A stretch of DNA of 64,000 bases, from contig NZ_AQVE01000022.1 in NCBI RefSeq assembly GCF_000371925.1, positions 1 through 64,000 on the forward strand, read 5' to 3'. Position numbers and translations under genes: made by a program. The stretch's first letter is position 1. Each line of letters opens with the position of its first letter. The stretch comes from Thiolinea disciformis DSM 14473. GTDB taxonomy: Bacteria > Pseudomonadota > Gammaproteobacteria > Thiotrichales > Thiotrichaceae. The notes below the pieces were generated by a model. That model saw nothing but the letters and a program-made list of their open reading frames with translations, did not search any database and was not told the DNA's origin. Shown here one piece after another: positions 1 to 8,010 of the stretch.

Positions 1-25
1 TTATCACTCAAAGTGGACAGCCCAT

Positions 26-60
26 AAAAAATAAAGCCCCCGAGCGCTGGCATCGAGGGC
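26..60 (-). terminator. Rho-independent terminator of the small RNA
   Basis: On the minus strand GCCCTCGA (53-60) pairs with TCGGGGGC (36-43), with one G-U pair and a nine-base loop. It is followed by TTTATTTTTT (35 down to 26). This is a classic intrinsic terminator. Confidence 0.65.
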
Positions 61-118
61 ACGATAGAGTCCTGCTCTACCGGATGAAATCGGCAGTAAG
101 TGAAACCACTTACCTTGC
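26..118 (-). ncRNA. Candidate small RNA of about 92 nt, family not recognised
   Basis: Between a promoter-like element (124-152) and a terminator (26-60), the minus strand can fold into three consecutive hairpins. The first has arms GTAAGTG and CACTTAC around a short loop. The second has arms CGGTAGAG and CTCTATCG (one G-U pair) around the loop CAGGA. The third is the terminator stem. The transcript has no convincing start codon with a Shine-Dalgarno sequence. It does not carry the conserved loop of SRP RNA and does not resemble tmRNA, RNase P RNA or 6S RNA. The GGA in the second loop is the kind of motif CsrA/RsmA binds, but one site is weak support for a CsrA sponge. The upstream neighbour of this RNA is outside the window. 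Confidence 0.5.
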
Positions 119-123
119 CATTA

Positions 124-152
124 AATATAGTGGAATAGTCAATTGTTTTCAA
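124..152 (-). promoter_or_regulatory. Candidate sigma70 promoter for a minus-strand small RNA
   Basis: Read on the minus strand, a TTGAAA (-35, positions 147-152) and TATATT (-10, positions 124-129) are separated by exactly 17 bases. Transcription would start near 118. No open reading frame follows; instead there is a run of stem-loops ending in a terminator, which supports a non-coding transcript. The promoter call is a by-eye consensus match. Confidence 0.5.
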
Positions 153-329
153 TAGAACCTAGATAAAATATGATAAAATGGCAACAAAGGCACATGGCTT
201 TCTTCAAGATATTGATTATAAAAGAAATAAAAAATCATACGTCCAATCTAACATGGGGGCTACAGTAAATCGGCGGTTCAGAGTCATTAGGTTAGGATTA
301 GGCAAAGAATAACAAAAAGAGGGCAGATT
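153..329. other. Intergenic region upstream of the 65-residue membrane protein
   Basis: This is non-coding in both directions as far as I can see. It is AT-rich and should hold the promoter for the small gene at 330, but I find no -35/-10 pair good enough to mark. No repeats or palindromes of note were seen. Confidence 0.4.
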
Positions 330-527
330 ATGTTAGACATTATACTGAATTTCCTGATTGCGCTGATCATCATTGGAATACCAAGTTACGCATTCTATCG
401 CGTGGGCAAGTATACTGGCATCCAACATGGTATGCGTCGTCAATTGCTGCGTGATTTGACCTTAAGCGGTATTGTGCAGATCATGGAAACTAAACGCAGC
501 AATCCTTTTATGAAAATTATTTCATAA
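330..527 (+). CDS. Small single-pass membrane protein of unknown function
   Basis: The gene encodes 65 residues with one strongly hydrophobic N-terminal segment (about residues 4-22), then a basic, polar C-terminal tail with several Arg and Lys. This predicts a bitopic inner-membrane micropeptide with a cytoplasmic tail. The start is supported by a purine-rich GAGGGCAG a few bases upstream of the ATG. Its stop codon overlaps the 3' end of mutM, which runs the other way, so the two genes converge tail to tail. I do not recognise the family. It could be a spurious reading frame, but the hydrophobic helix, the ribosome site and the clean fit between neighbours argue for a real gene. Confidence 0.55.
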   Translation: MLDIILNFLIALIIIGIPSYAFYRVGKYTGIQHGMRRQLLRDLTLSGIVQIMETKRSNPFMKIIS

Positions 528-1337
528 TAAAGGCTGACAACTAGGGCAGTACCACGTAGAGCGCTGCCCTTGGCGTATTTGCTCGATGGGCGTATGACAC
601 TTAAAACAGGCTTCGCCAGTGCGCCCATAAACCTGTAATACCTGCTGAAAATAGCCTGTTTGCCCGTCTTCACGCACAAAATCACGTAATGTTGTGCCAC
701 CCTTCTCAATAGCACGCGCTAGCACTACTTTAATCGTATTCACAAGAGTCTGTGCTTCCAGTTCAGTCAAACTAGCTGCTGCACGCGCCGGATGAATACC
801 CGCCATAAACAAGGCTTCATTCGCATAAATATTCCCCACACCCACCACTTGATGGGCATCCATCACAAACGCTTTGATAGCCAAGTTACGTTTGCGAGAG
901 GCTTTATACAAATAGTCGCCAGTGAACTGATCTGTCAAAGGCTCAGGCCCTAGTTTCGCTAATAAAGGATGCACTTCGCCTTTGTGACAAAATAATACGG
1001 CGCCAAATTTGCGTGGATCGCGCAAACGCAACACCACCGCATTATCCAAAACAAAATCAACATGATCATGTTTTTCGGGAGGTGTTTGCGCTGAACTAAT
1101 GCGCAAACTACCCGACATGCCAAGATGCAATAGCGCACTGCCCTGCTCGGTTTCGACCAACAAATATTTCGCACGGCGCTGCACACTCAAAACTGTCGAG
1201 TGTTCGAGTAATGCAATCGAGGCAGGAATCGGCCAACGCAAACGCGCTTGACGCACCAGAATTTTTTCAATACGCCGGCCCAGCAGGTGTGGCGCAATGC
1301 CAAGGCGTGTAGTTTCGACTTCGGGTAATTCAGGCAT
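522..1337 (-). CDS. mutM: Formamidopyrimidine-DNA glycosylase (Fpg/MutM)
   Basis: This bifunctional base-excision repair enzyme removes 8-oxoguanine and formamidopyrimidines from DNA and cuts the abasic site by beta,delta-elimination. The 271 residues match the usual family length. The N-terminus MPELPEVETT supplies the catalytic Pro and Glu directly after the initiator Met. A helix-two-turn-helix stretch with GVGNIYANEALF lies around residues 167-178, and a C-terminal zinc finger has the pattern C-x2-C-x16-C-x2-C. The gene lies 60 bases downstream of the ABC exporter operon on the same strand, so it may be co-transcribed, though no functional link is expected. Confidence 0.97.
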   Translation of the reverse strand: MPELPEVETTRLGIAPHLLGRRIEKILVRQARLRWPIPASIALLEHSTVLSVQRRAKYLLVETEQGSALLHLGMSGSLRISSAQTPPEKHDHVDFVLDNAVVLRLRDPRKFGAVLFCHKGEVHPLLAKLGPEPLTDQFTGDYLYKASRKRNLAIKAFVMDAHQVVGVGNIYANEALFMAGIHPARAAASLTELEAQTLVNTIKVVLARAIEKGGTTLRDFVREDGQTGYFQQVLQVYGRTGEACFKCHTPIEQIRQGQRSTWYCPSCQPLL

Positions 1338-1397
1338 GGCGTGATAAGCTTTAGTCAGGAAGACTGAAGCTAAGCTATTTAAGGGTTTTGCGCAAAT

Positions 1398-2222
1398 TTA
1401 CTGCGCATCAGGCAGTAATGTTTTGGGTAATAAGCTACGCACCTGATCAAGCGGTAGTCTATAACGCAAACCATTTTCCACCTGATCAAACGCCCAATCG
1501 TTATTCGGCAATTTGCCCAAACGCCATTCAATGAGGTTTCCATCCGCTAATTTAGCACTGATCGAGCCTAGTGCCTCGGTGGCTTGAGCGCTTTGCGTTT
1601 GCTCTAAACGGGTGGCCTCTGCTTTCTGCCAAGCCAACATTTGGGCATCATTGGCCATACTGCCATCCGGAAACGTAATTTGCTGCAACGTAGACTTACT
1701 AGGAATGAGCTGTGGTGCAATGAAATACAACCAATCGCTTTGTAGCTCACTGAACACCGTTTCATTCACTAACTTCACCTTGCCTTGGTGCAAAACATAG
1801 CGGCTGCCCGATACGGGATTACTTTTACCCAAATCAATGATTTGGTCATTAATCTTTAAGCTTAGGACGGGTGGTAATAAACCATAAGCACTTAACTGAT
1901 CGCTGTCAGCGCTATACTCGGCTTGCACCGGCTCATCAATTAGGGTTAAAACCTGACGTAAGCGAATCTTATTAGCAGGAAAGACCTTGGGTTTGGTCAT
2001 CATCCATTGATCCTCTTGGCGTACAAAGGCCAATTCTGCCTGCTCGTCGTGTTGGTGGCGTTTAATCACCAGCTCTTTCACATCGCCGACGCTAAACGCA
2101 ACTAGGCTAGTCAGTTGAGCCGCATTTTTATGCCCCTTCCACCACCAAGCACCCACCGCCAACGCAATCACGAGCGCTAATAACAACACATTTACTAAAA
2201 TACGCTTAGACACAAGCCCCAT
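1398..2222 (-). CDS. DUF4340 protein of a GldG-type ABC exporter operon
   Basis: This membrane-anchored periplasmic protein has one N-terminal transmembrane helix (about residues 10-28 of this start) and a mainly beta-rich soluble domain typical of DUF4340. In many bacteria such proteins are encoded directly after a GldG-like auxiliary protein and an ABC-2 transporter, exactly as here. The reading frame extends upstream to a TTG at 2249. I prefer the ATG at 2222, because it follows the stop of the previous gene by two bases and has an AGGAAAAGG sequence just upstream. The transported substrate is unknown. Confidence 0.8.
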   Translation of the reverse strand: MGLVSKRILVNVLLLALVIALAVGAWWWKGHKNAAQLTSLVAFSVGDVKELVIKRHQHDEQAELAFVRQEDQWMMTKPKVFPANKIRLRQVLTLIDEPVQAEYSADSDQLSAYGLLPPVLSLKINDQIIDLGKSNPVSGSRYVLHQGKVKLVNETVFSELQSDWLYFIAPQLIPSKSTLQQITFPDGSMANDAQMLAWQKAEATRLEQTQSAQATEALGSISAKLADGNLIEWRLGKLPNNDWAFDQVENGLRYRLPLDQVRSLLPKTLLPDAQ

Positions 2223-2224
2223 GA

Positions 2225-3646
2225 CTAACGCCTTTTCCTGCGTAGCCAAATAACAATGCCGCTTAGCAATAAGGCTAAGGGCAGTACAAATAAGAAAAAG
2301 ACAGCCAATACAATCAAACTGGTATTAGGCATGTTAAATTCCATATCGGGTGGCACAGCAACACGCACTTTGAGCAAATTATCATCCGCACTCAGCCAAT
2401 TAAATAAATTGGTGGCCAAATCCAGATTAACACCCTGCCCAATAAAACTATTGCTCAGAAAATCACTATCTCCAATTACCACCACACGTTGTTGGTGCTC
2501 CTGTGCTGCATCCACCGGCTCACTATTTGCACCGCTTTCTTTAGGCTGATCCAAGGCTCGTGTCAGGGTGAGACCAATCGGGATAGGACCCAGTACGTCG
2601 CCCGCAGTACTATCGTAAGCAACCGAACCTTGGATTGTGCTAGTTTCCAGCCAACTATTCGGCAAAGTACTCAAAAATTCTTCCGTTTTCCAAATAGGCG
2701 CATTCGCCGCAGGCAAAGGATGCTGCTCTACCATCGTCGCATAAGGGAATAAACTACGCAGTCCAGTCAAATTAGCGCCGATAGCCGATGATCCATAATC
2801 CACCACAGGAACGATAGCCGGATTCGGCACACCCAACAGCTTGCGCAATTCCTCATTTGCATCGACAACATTACCGTCAATAAAGCGCACTGCTAGCTGA
2901 TCCGCCAAAGCTTGCAAACCCTGCATCTCACCCGGGTCCTTTAACCACAGCAGATTACCGCCATGAGCCACGTAACTATTAATTAACTCTACCTCACCTG
3001 CTAATAATTCCTTCTTGGGCGCGGCAATCACTAGAAAGCGCGTATTATCGGGAATCACTTGGCTACGGAGTAAATTATGCGGCTGTACGCGAAAACCATT
3101 ACGTTGCAAAGCATTGACTAAACGACCATAGCCATCCGACTGCTGACTTAGCGCATCACGCTCCTCATGCCCTTCGAGAAATATCACTAAACGTTCAGCC
3201 CCACGACTCATTCTTAACAAGGCATTGGCGACTGCTTGCTCACCGGTCGAATCCAATAACTCACTTTTACCATTAAAATGCAGCACCATTTGTCCAGCAT
3301 GGCGCACACCCTCTTGCTGTGCACGTTGAGGATCAAGATCGGGATTAATCAGCTCTAGCTCGACATCCGGTTTAACCTGCTGGTATTTACTCACCAAACG
3401 TCTAATTTGACTGTGTAATTCCTTACTATCGGGCACAAACGCCACAAATTTAATCGGGCCTTGTAAGGTTTTCACTAGCTCTTGCGTCGGTTGCGCCAAG
3501 CTATTCCGATTACCCTTGGTCCAATCGGCATGAAATACAAATTGCTGGCTAAAATAGCCTAATAAGCCAACTACCGCGAACAGCAATAAGTAAAAAATAA
3601 CATTTTGCAACCAAAGATAACGATGCGTTAGGCGTGTCATTTTCAT
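2225..3646 (-). CDS. GldG-like auxiliary component of an ABC-2 transporter
   Basis: The protein has 473 residues with an N-terminal transmembrane helix (about residues 13-33), a large extracytoplasmic domain and a C-terminal transmembrane helix (about residues 445-467) followed by the basic tail WLRRKRR. The extracytoplasmic part has the Rossmann-like ABC_transp_aux fold seen in GldG and IFT52-like proteins, with the characteristic stretches VIFLEGHEERD and GGNLLWLKDPGE. It lies five bases downstream of the permease gene and touches the DUF4340 gene, forming the order ATPase-permease-GldG-DUF4340. In Bacteroidetes the related GldAFG complex serves gliding. Outside that phylum these operons are widespread and their substrate is generally unknown. 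Confidence 0.85.
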   Translation of the reverse strand: MKMTRLTHRYLWLQNVIFYLLLFAVVGLLGYFSQQFVFHADWTKGNRNSLAQPTQELVKTLQGPIKFVAFVPDSKELHSQIRRLVSKYQQVKPDVELELINPDLDPQRAQQEGVRHAGQMVLHFNGKSELLDSTGEQAVANALLRMSRGAERLVIFLEGHEERDALSQQSDGYGRLVNALQRNGFRVQPHNLLRSQVIPDNTRFLVIAAPKKELLAGEVELINSYVAHGGNLLWLKDPGEMQGLQALADQLAVRFIDGNVVDANEELRKLLGVPNPAIVPVVDYGSSAIGANLTGLRSLFPYATMVEQHPLPAANAPIWKTEEFLSTLPNSWLETSTIQGSVAYDSTAGDVLGPIPIGLTLTRALDQPKESGANSEPVDAAQEHQQRVVVIGDSDFLSNSFIGQGVNLDLATNLFNWLSADDNLLKVRVAVPPDMEFNMPNTSLIVLAVFFLFVLPLALLLSGIVIWLRRKRR

Positions 3647-3651
3647 TATTA

Positions 3652-4413
3652 TTAGCCTTGCAAGCGCTTATTATCCAAACTACGAATGGTCATCAAGACA
3701 AAGGTTATAATAAATAACAGATAATAAACTAAATCCGTACTATTAAATAAGCCCTCTAAAAAAGCAACGAAGTGTCCAAAATGTGAAAGATAGGCAAATA
3801 AGCTACTACTCGAGCCTTTTGCTTGCCCCGAAATATAGAGCACTGCAAGAAAAATCAGAAAACCAAATGTCGCTACCGCTGCAATAATCGGTTGCTTGGT
3901 GATAGAGGAAATGAACATGCCAGCGGCAGCAAAAGAAGCTAAAAGTAGATACAAACCCAACATGGCTGCAAAGAGCTTTCCCCAATCCAAGCTAGTACCA
4001 AAGGCCAGTGAAAATGGCATCAAGCTAATCATGAACAGCATAATCATAATCAAAAGCAACAAGCCCAAGTATTTGCCTAACACAATTTGTGTGATGGACG
4101 CCGGTGAAGTACTCAAAAAAGTTAAGGTTTGATTATTATACTCTTCTGCAAAAACCCGCATCGTTACAATAGGCATAATAGCGAGCATTAATAAACCTGC
4201 CCATAAATAAAGTGCCGAAATCACTAGATCAGTTAAGCCGGGGGCATTTTCACGCCCTACCATTAAGGGTTGGATTTGAGTTAAATACTCATTTAAACCT
4301 AATAAAAACACCCAAGCCAAAATAAACTGCACTAAGGCTAATAAGCTCCACGCCAAGGGTGAATTAAACCAGCGTTTTAATTCCATACGTGCAATAAATG
4401 CAATCGTGCTCAT
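3652..4413 (-). CDS. ABC-2 type transporter permease
   Basis: This 253-residue membrane protein has six or so hydrophobic helices and a soluble loop near the N-terminus. The segment around residues 75-95 (MRVFAEEYNNQTLTFLSTSP) is the cytoplasmic coupling region common to NosY/GldF-like permeases. The start codon overlaps the stop of the ATPase gene by four bases, so the two are translationally coupled. It forms the channel half of the exporter with the ATPase encoded just upstream and works with the GldG-like and DUF4340 proteins encoded downstream. Confidence 0.9.
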   Translation of the reverse strand: MSTIAFIARMELKRWFNSPLAWSLLALVQFILAWVFLLGLNEYLTQIQPLMVGRENAPGLTDLVISALYLWAGLLMLAIMPIVTMRVFAEEYNNQTLTFLSTSPASITQIVLGKYLGLLLLIMIMLFMISLMPFSLAFGTSLDWGKLFAAMLGLYLLLASFAAAGMFISSITKQPIIAAVATFGFLIFLAVLYISGQAKGSSSSLFAYLSHFGHFVAFLEGLFNSTDLVYYLLFIITFVLMTIRSLDNKRLQG

Positions 4414-5165
4414 ACCGCTACATCCTGATCTGCTAGCTGCGCTTCAGGCCCAACCAAATCAAAAAATTGCTTTTCTAAGGATTGAACGGTCTCGCCAGAA
4501 ATATCGCCACTAAACACCGTTTCACCACAATCTAATATATGAACTCGATCACAGACCGCCTTGACTTCTGACAAAATATGAGTCGACAAGATCACACTGT
4601 GGGACTCCCCCAACTCACGAATCAACTTGCGTAAATCGTTTACTTGTATAGGATCTAGTCCCACAGTCGGCTCATCTAAAATAATCAGTGTAGGACTATG
4701 CAGAATAGCTTGTGCAATACCTACTCGCTGACGAAAACCCTTCGATAAATTACCAATCAAACGATCCTGCATCTCATCCAGATGACAGCGTTGACGTGCA
4801 TAGGCCACCGCCTCATTAGCCTCTTGCTTGGTGAGTTCTTGTAAACGTGCGGCGTATATTAATTGTTCATTGATAGTCAAATCTTTGTATAATGCTGGTT
4901 GCTCGGGTAAATAACCCAGCTGGTGCTTGGCTAAACGCGGTTGATCCAGTAGGTCAATGCCGTTAATTTGGATACTGCCTGTAGTAGGCGCCAAATTTCC
5001 GGATAGCATTTGCAGGGTAGTCGATTTGCCAGCACCATTAGCACCTAATAAGCCCAGCACCTGTCCACGCTCTAGGCATAAATTTAAATTATTCACGGCA
5101 CAATATTTATGATAAAACCGAGAGAGCTGAGTTGCGACTAAAGTTACTTGTTGTTGCTGCATCAT
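4410..5165 (-). CDS. ABC transporter ATP-binding protein
   Basis: The nucleotide-binding subunit powers the ABC-2 exporter encoded downstream. Walker A is GANGAGKST, the ABC signature is LSKGFRQR and Walker B is LIILDEPTVGLDP, followed by the H-loop histidine in STHILSE. The frame is open upstream to 5237, but the 24 extra residues are not typical of the family. The ATG at 5165 has a GGAAG sequence about ten bases upstream and gives the usual N-terminus just before the first beta strand. It is the first gene of a four-gene operon and diverges from rfaH across about 180 bases. Confidence 0.93.
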   Translation of the reverse strand: MMQQQQVTLVATQLSRFYHKYCAVNNLNLCLERGQVLGLLGANGAGKSTTLQMLSGNLAPTTGSIQINGIDLLDQPRLAKHQLGYLPEQPALYKDLTINEQLIYAARLQELTKQEANEAVAYARQRCHLDEMQDRLIGNLSKGFRQRVGIAQAILHSPTLIILDEPTVGLDPIQVNDLRKLIRELGESHSVILSTHILSEVKAVCDRVHILDCGETVFSGDISGETVQSLEKQFFDLVGPEAQLADQDVAV

Positions 5166-5343
5166 TAATGAAAACTTCCATGATGTGATGTCTACCCCTA
5201 CCCAATCATGCCATGCTCGAGCGATTATGACGAACATAACTACTTATCCTAACATTAGACAGCTTAGCCTTAGCTTGATGATCGACGCTCACCAAGCCAT
5301 TCCTCATCCCCTTTGACCAACCTGATTTGTTATTATTGATATC

Positions 5344-5862
5344 ATGTCAAACAAGCACTTAATTCAGCGCCATTGGTATTTATTAACAAGCAAACCGCAT
5401 AAAGATGTTCTAGCTGAAGAACAGCTATTACGACAAGGTTATGAGATCTATCGTCCACTGGCACAACGCTTACGCAAACGCGGGGGCAAAATGCAGGCAA
5501 TTACGGAGTCTCTGTTCCCACGTTATATTTTTATACATCTGGATACTATTAATGATAATTGGCGTCCTATCCGCTCTACTATAGGTGTGCAAGGGTTTGT
5601 CCGTTTTGGCTTAGAGCCTGCACGTGTTCCTGAAGAGCTGATTAGCCAAATTCGTGATCAAGAAAGTGACTTAGGCGCAAAAGCTATCGACCTAGATCGT
5701 TTTCATCAAGGTGATGTGGTAACGCTGAAAGATGGCCCTTACCAAGGTCTGCGTGGCGTGTTTCTGAGCTATAATGGCGAACAACGTGCCATGATTTTAT
5801 TAGAAATTCTTAATTGCAAAGCACCGCTAGAGGTTCCTACTGTAAAACTAATGGCCGCCTAG
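5344..5862 (+). CDS. rfaH: Transcription antiterminator RfaH (NusG paralogue)
   Basis: RfaH is a NusG-family factor recruited to RNA polymerase at ops sites. It suppresses pausing and Rho termination in long surface-polysaccharide operons and recruits ribosomes. The 172 residues comprise an N-terminal NGN domain (residues 10-105, with WYLL near the start and LFPRYIFI, both typical of RfaH) and a C-terminal KOW domain (about residues 120-170, GDVVTLKDGPYQGLRGVF). It is placed directly before a KpsS-like gene and beside a roughly 30 kb capsule operon, the classic kind of RfaH target. No good Shine-Dalgarno sequence precedes the ATG, and no ops-like GGCGGTAG was recognised in the intergenic regions. 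Confidence 0.9.
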   Translation: MSNKHLIQRHWYLLTSKPHKDVLAEEQLLRQGYEIYRPLAQRLRKRGGKMQAITESLFPRYIFIHLDTINDNWRPIRSTIGVQGFVRFGLEPARVPEELISQIRDQESDLGAKAIDLDRFHQGDVVTLKDGPYQGLRGVFLSYNGEQRAMILLEILNCKAPLEVPTVKLMAA

Positions 5863-5883
5863 GCAACAATCTTCTGATCTAAG

Positions 5884-5911
5884 TTGCTTTAGGTTAAAAT
5901 ACTTCTATACT
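5884..5911 (+). promoter_or_regulatory. Possible sigma70 promoter for the kpsS-like operon
   Basis: TTGCTT (5884-5889) and TATACT (5906-5911) are separated by 16 bases, about 40 bases upstream of the kpsS-like start codon. This is a reasonable but unproven match to the consensus. Confidence 0.35.
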
Positions 5912-5952
5912 TACGTGTCATAATTAATCACTAAAGTTGGCGACGTATTTTC

Positions 5953-7230
5953 ATGTCAAGCAGAAGATTTCTGTTCTTGCAGGGGCCTGCAACACCTTTT
6001 TTCAACAAACTCGCTCAAGCTATTCGTGAGCTTGGGCATGAAACCCTGTCTATCAATTTCTGTGGCGGCGATCAGCTATTCTCCCCACCTAGAGCTAGCA
6101 TTAACTTCAAACAACCACCTTCCAACTGGCTGAATTGGCTAGAAAAACTACACCAGCAACACCGTTTTACCGATTTAGTTTTATTTGGTGATACACGACC
6201 ACTCCATCAAGAAGCCATTCAATTCTTCAAACAAAATGCGGTACAGATCCACGTGTATGAAGAAGGTTACTTACGACCGGACTGGATAACCTTGGAGTTA
6301 GATGGGGTTAATGGTAACTCTACATTACTAAAAAAACCAATCGATTTTTGGCTAGCTTATAAAGATATTGTTACACCTGAATCTTATTCTATTGGAAAAA
6401 GCTTTTTAGTTCGCGCTTGGCATGATATTAAATATCGCTTAGCCAACTTAACAGCCAAACCTGTTTATCCGCATTACAAAACTCATCGCCCTTATAATGC
6501 TAGCTTAGAATACTTAGGTTGGCTGCTACGCTTACCTAATAATAAGCTTTGGCGTGAATATAAAGATACTTGGACTATTAAAAATCTCATTAAATCCAAA
6601 CGACCTTTTTATGTCATTCCTTTACAACTCAATGCTGATAGTCAAATCAAAGTTCATTCACCGTTTGAGAATGTTCAGCAATTTATTGACCAAGTATTAA
6701 ACTCTTTTTCTAAAAATGCTCCCACAGATAGTAAGATTGTTTTTAAAAATCACCCATTAGATACCGGCTTATCACGCTACAATCGCTATGTTAAACAAGG
6801 TGCGAAAAAGCTTGGAATAGAAAACAGAGTTATTTTTCTCGAGACTGGGCATTTACCGACTTTATTAAAGAACACCAAAGGCACAGTCGTCGTAAATAGT
6901 ACAACCGCAACTTCAGCATTACAGCATGGTTCACCCACGATTGCACTAGGAACCGCTCTTTTTGATTTACCGAGCTTATGTTTTCAAGAAGGTTTAGATC
7001 GCTTTTGGCTTGAGGGCCAAGCAGCAAATCAAAAAGCATTTAAGGCTTTTCGTAATGGCTTAATCTTACTCACACAGATTAATGGTGACTTCTATACCAA
7101 ACGAGGTATTCAATTAGCAGTGTCAGGCAGTTTGAAAAAACTTCATATTTACCCAGTTTCTGCCGCCTTAACAGATGAATTGCAAACCTTGCCCGTGAAT
7201 ACTCCTAGCTATTCTTACAAAAGCCTCTAA
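5953..7230 (+). CDS. kpsS: KpsS-like capsule polysaccharide Kdo transferase
   Basis: The 425-residue protein belongs to the Capsule_synth family of KpsS/LipB. KpsS adds the first beta-Kdo of the poly-Kdo linker to a lipid acceptor at the cytoplasmic face of the inner membrane. Family features are the N-terminal FLFLQGPATPFF, the YEEGYLRPDWITLE stretch around residue 100, KNHPLDTG and the C-terminal VVVNSTTATSALQHGSPTIALG stretch (described by its start VVVNSTT and end PTIALG). The next gene, an SDR, starts at the base after its stop codon, so these genes form an operon. A similar gene (rkpJ) accompanies rkpGHI in Sinorhizobium, which fits the lipid-carrier genes encoded nearby. Confidence 0.88.
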   Translation: MSSRRFLFLQGPATPFFNKLAQAIRELGHETLSINFCGGDQLFSPPRASINFKQPPSNWLNWLEKLHQQHRFTDLVLFGDTRPLHQEAIQFFKQNAVQIHVYEEGYLRPDWITLELDGVNGNSTLLKKPIDFWLAYKDIVTPESYSIGKSFLVRAWHDIKYRLANLTAKPVYPHYKTHRPYNASLEYLGWLLRLPNNKLWREYKDTWTIKNLIKSKRPFYVIPLQLNADSQIKVHSPFENVQQFIDQVLNSFSKNAPTDSKIVFKNHPLDTGLSRYNRYVKQGAKKLGIENRVIFLETGHLPTLLKNTKGTVVVNSTTATSALQHGSPTIALGTALFDLPSLCFQEGLDRFWLEGQAANQKAFKAFRNGLILLTQINGDFYTKRGIQLAVSGSLKKLHIYPVSAALTDELQTLPVNTPSYSYKSL

Positions 7231-8010
7231 ATGACTAGAACTATTGTTATTACTGGTGCCAGTAATGGCTTAGGTGCTGCATTAGCTTATTATTTTGCAG
7301 CTCCTCATATTCAGCTAGGTCTTATGGCACGGAATAAAACGCGTCTTAGCCAAGTTAGTGAAACGTGTATGAAAAAAGGTGCAATTACTCATCTTGGCAT
7401 TATTGATGTGACTGATACTGAGGCTATGCAAATCTGGCTAAACACTTTAGATCAGCAGCATCCTATTGATCTTTTGATAGCCAATGCCGGAATTACACAT
7501 AGTATTGATCATCAGGGCAAGCCTGAATCCTTAGAGGATGTGAAAAAGCTTTTAGATATAAATCTTTTAGGGGTATTAAATACTATCCACCCCGTATTAG
7601 AAAAAATGCTTCAAAGACAACATGGCCAAATCGCCCTAATCAGCTCTTTGGCCGCTTATCGCGGTATGCCTGTTACACCAGCCTATAGTGCCAGCAAAGC
7701 AGCGCTAAAAAGCTATGGCGAAGCCTTACGTCCTTTATTAGCACAGCATAATATTAAGATTAATATTATCTGCCCTGGGTTTATTAAGTCGGATATGAGT
7801 GATAGCTTTCCGGGGAAACGGCCTTTTATAATGAATTCTAATCAAGCTGCTCAATTAATAGCTCAGGGCTTAGACAAAAATAAAGCAACCATCGCTTTCC
7901 CTTGGTTACTCCATATAGGCATTTTGATTTTAAGTGTTCTTCCCTTTCCTATCGCCTCTTTCTTTATGGGATTATCCGGCTATAACAAAGCACAATATCC
8001 TCGCTCATGA
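7231..8010 (+). CDS. Short-chain dehydrogenase/reductase (RkpH-like)
   Basis: This is a 259-residue classical SDR. The NAD(P)-binding TGASNGLG is at residues 8-15, NAG is near residue 84, the catalytic Ser sits in ISSLAAY near 137 and YSASK is near 151. The last 35 residues contain a hydrophobic stretch (LLHIGILILSVLPFPIASFF) that would hold it at the membrane, as in 3-ketosphinganine reductases. It is in an operon with the KpsS-like gene and overlaps the next gene by four bases. With an alpha-oxoamine synthase and PKS nearby, reduction of an alpha-amino ketone to an amino alcohol is a natural role, as proposed for RkpH-type proteins. The substrate is my inference. Confidence 0.85.
   Translation: MTRTIVITGASNGLGAALAYYFAAPHIQLGLMARNKTRLSQVSETCMKKGAITHLGIIDVTDTEAMQIWLNTLDQQHPIDLLIANAGITHSIDHQGKPESLEDVKKLLDINLLGVLNTIHPVLEKMLQRQHGQIALISSLAAYRGMPVTPAYSASKAALKSYGEALRPLLAQHNIKINIICPGFIKSDMSDSFPGKRPFIMNSNQAAQLIAQGLDKNKATIAFPWLLHIGILILSVLPFPIASFFMGLSGYNKAQYPRS

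Noticed and set aside
1398-5165. True gliding-motility operon (gldA, gldF, gldG)
   Set aside because: The fold similarity is real, but no other gld/spr genes are present and these exporter genes are common in non-gliding bacteria; a gliding label would over-claim.
5313-5341. TTGACC-17-TTGATA as a promoter for rfaH
   Set aside because: The transcription start would fall a few bases inside the rfaH start codon, leaving no usable leader, so this is not a credible promoter for the gene as called.
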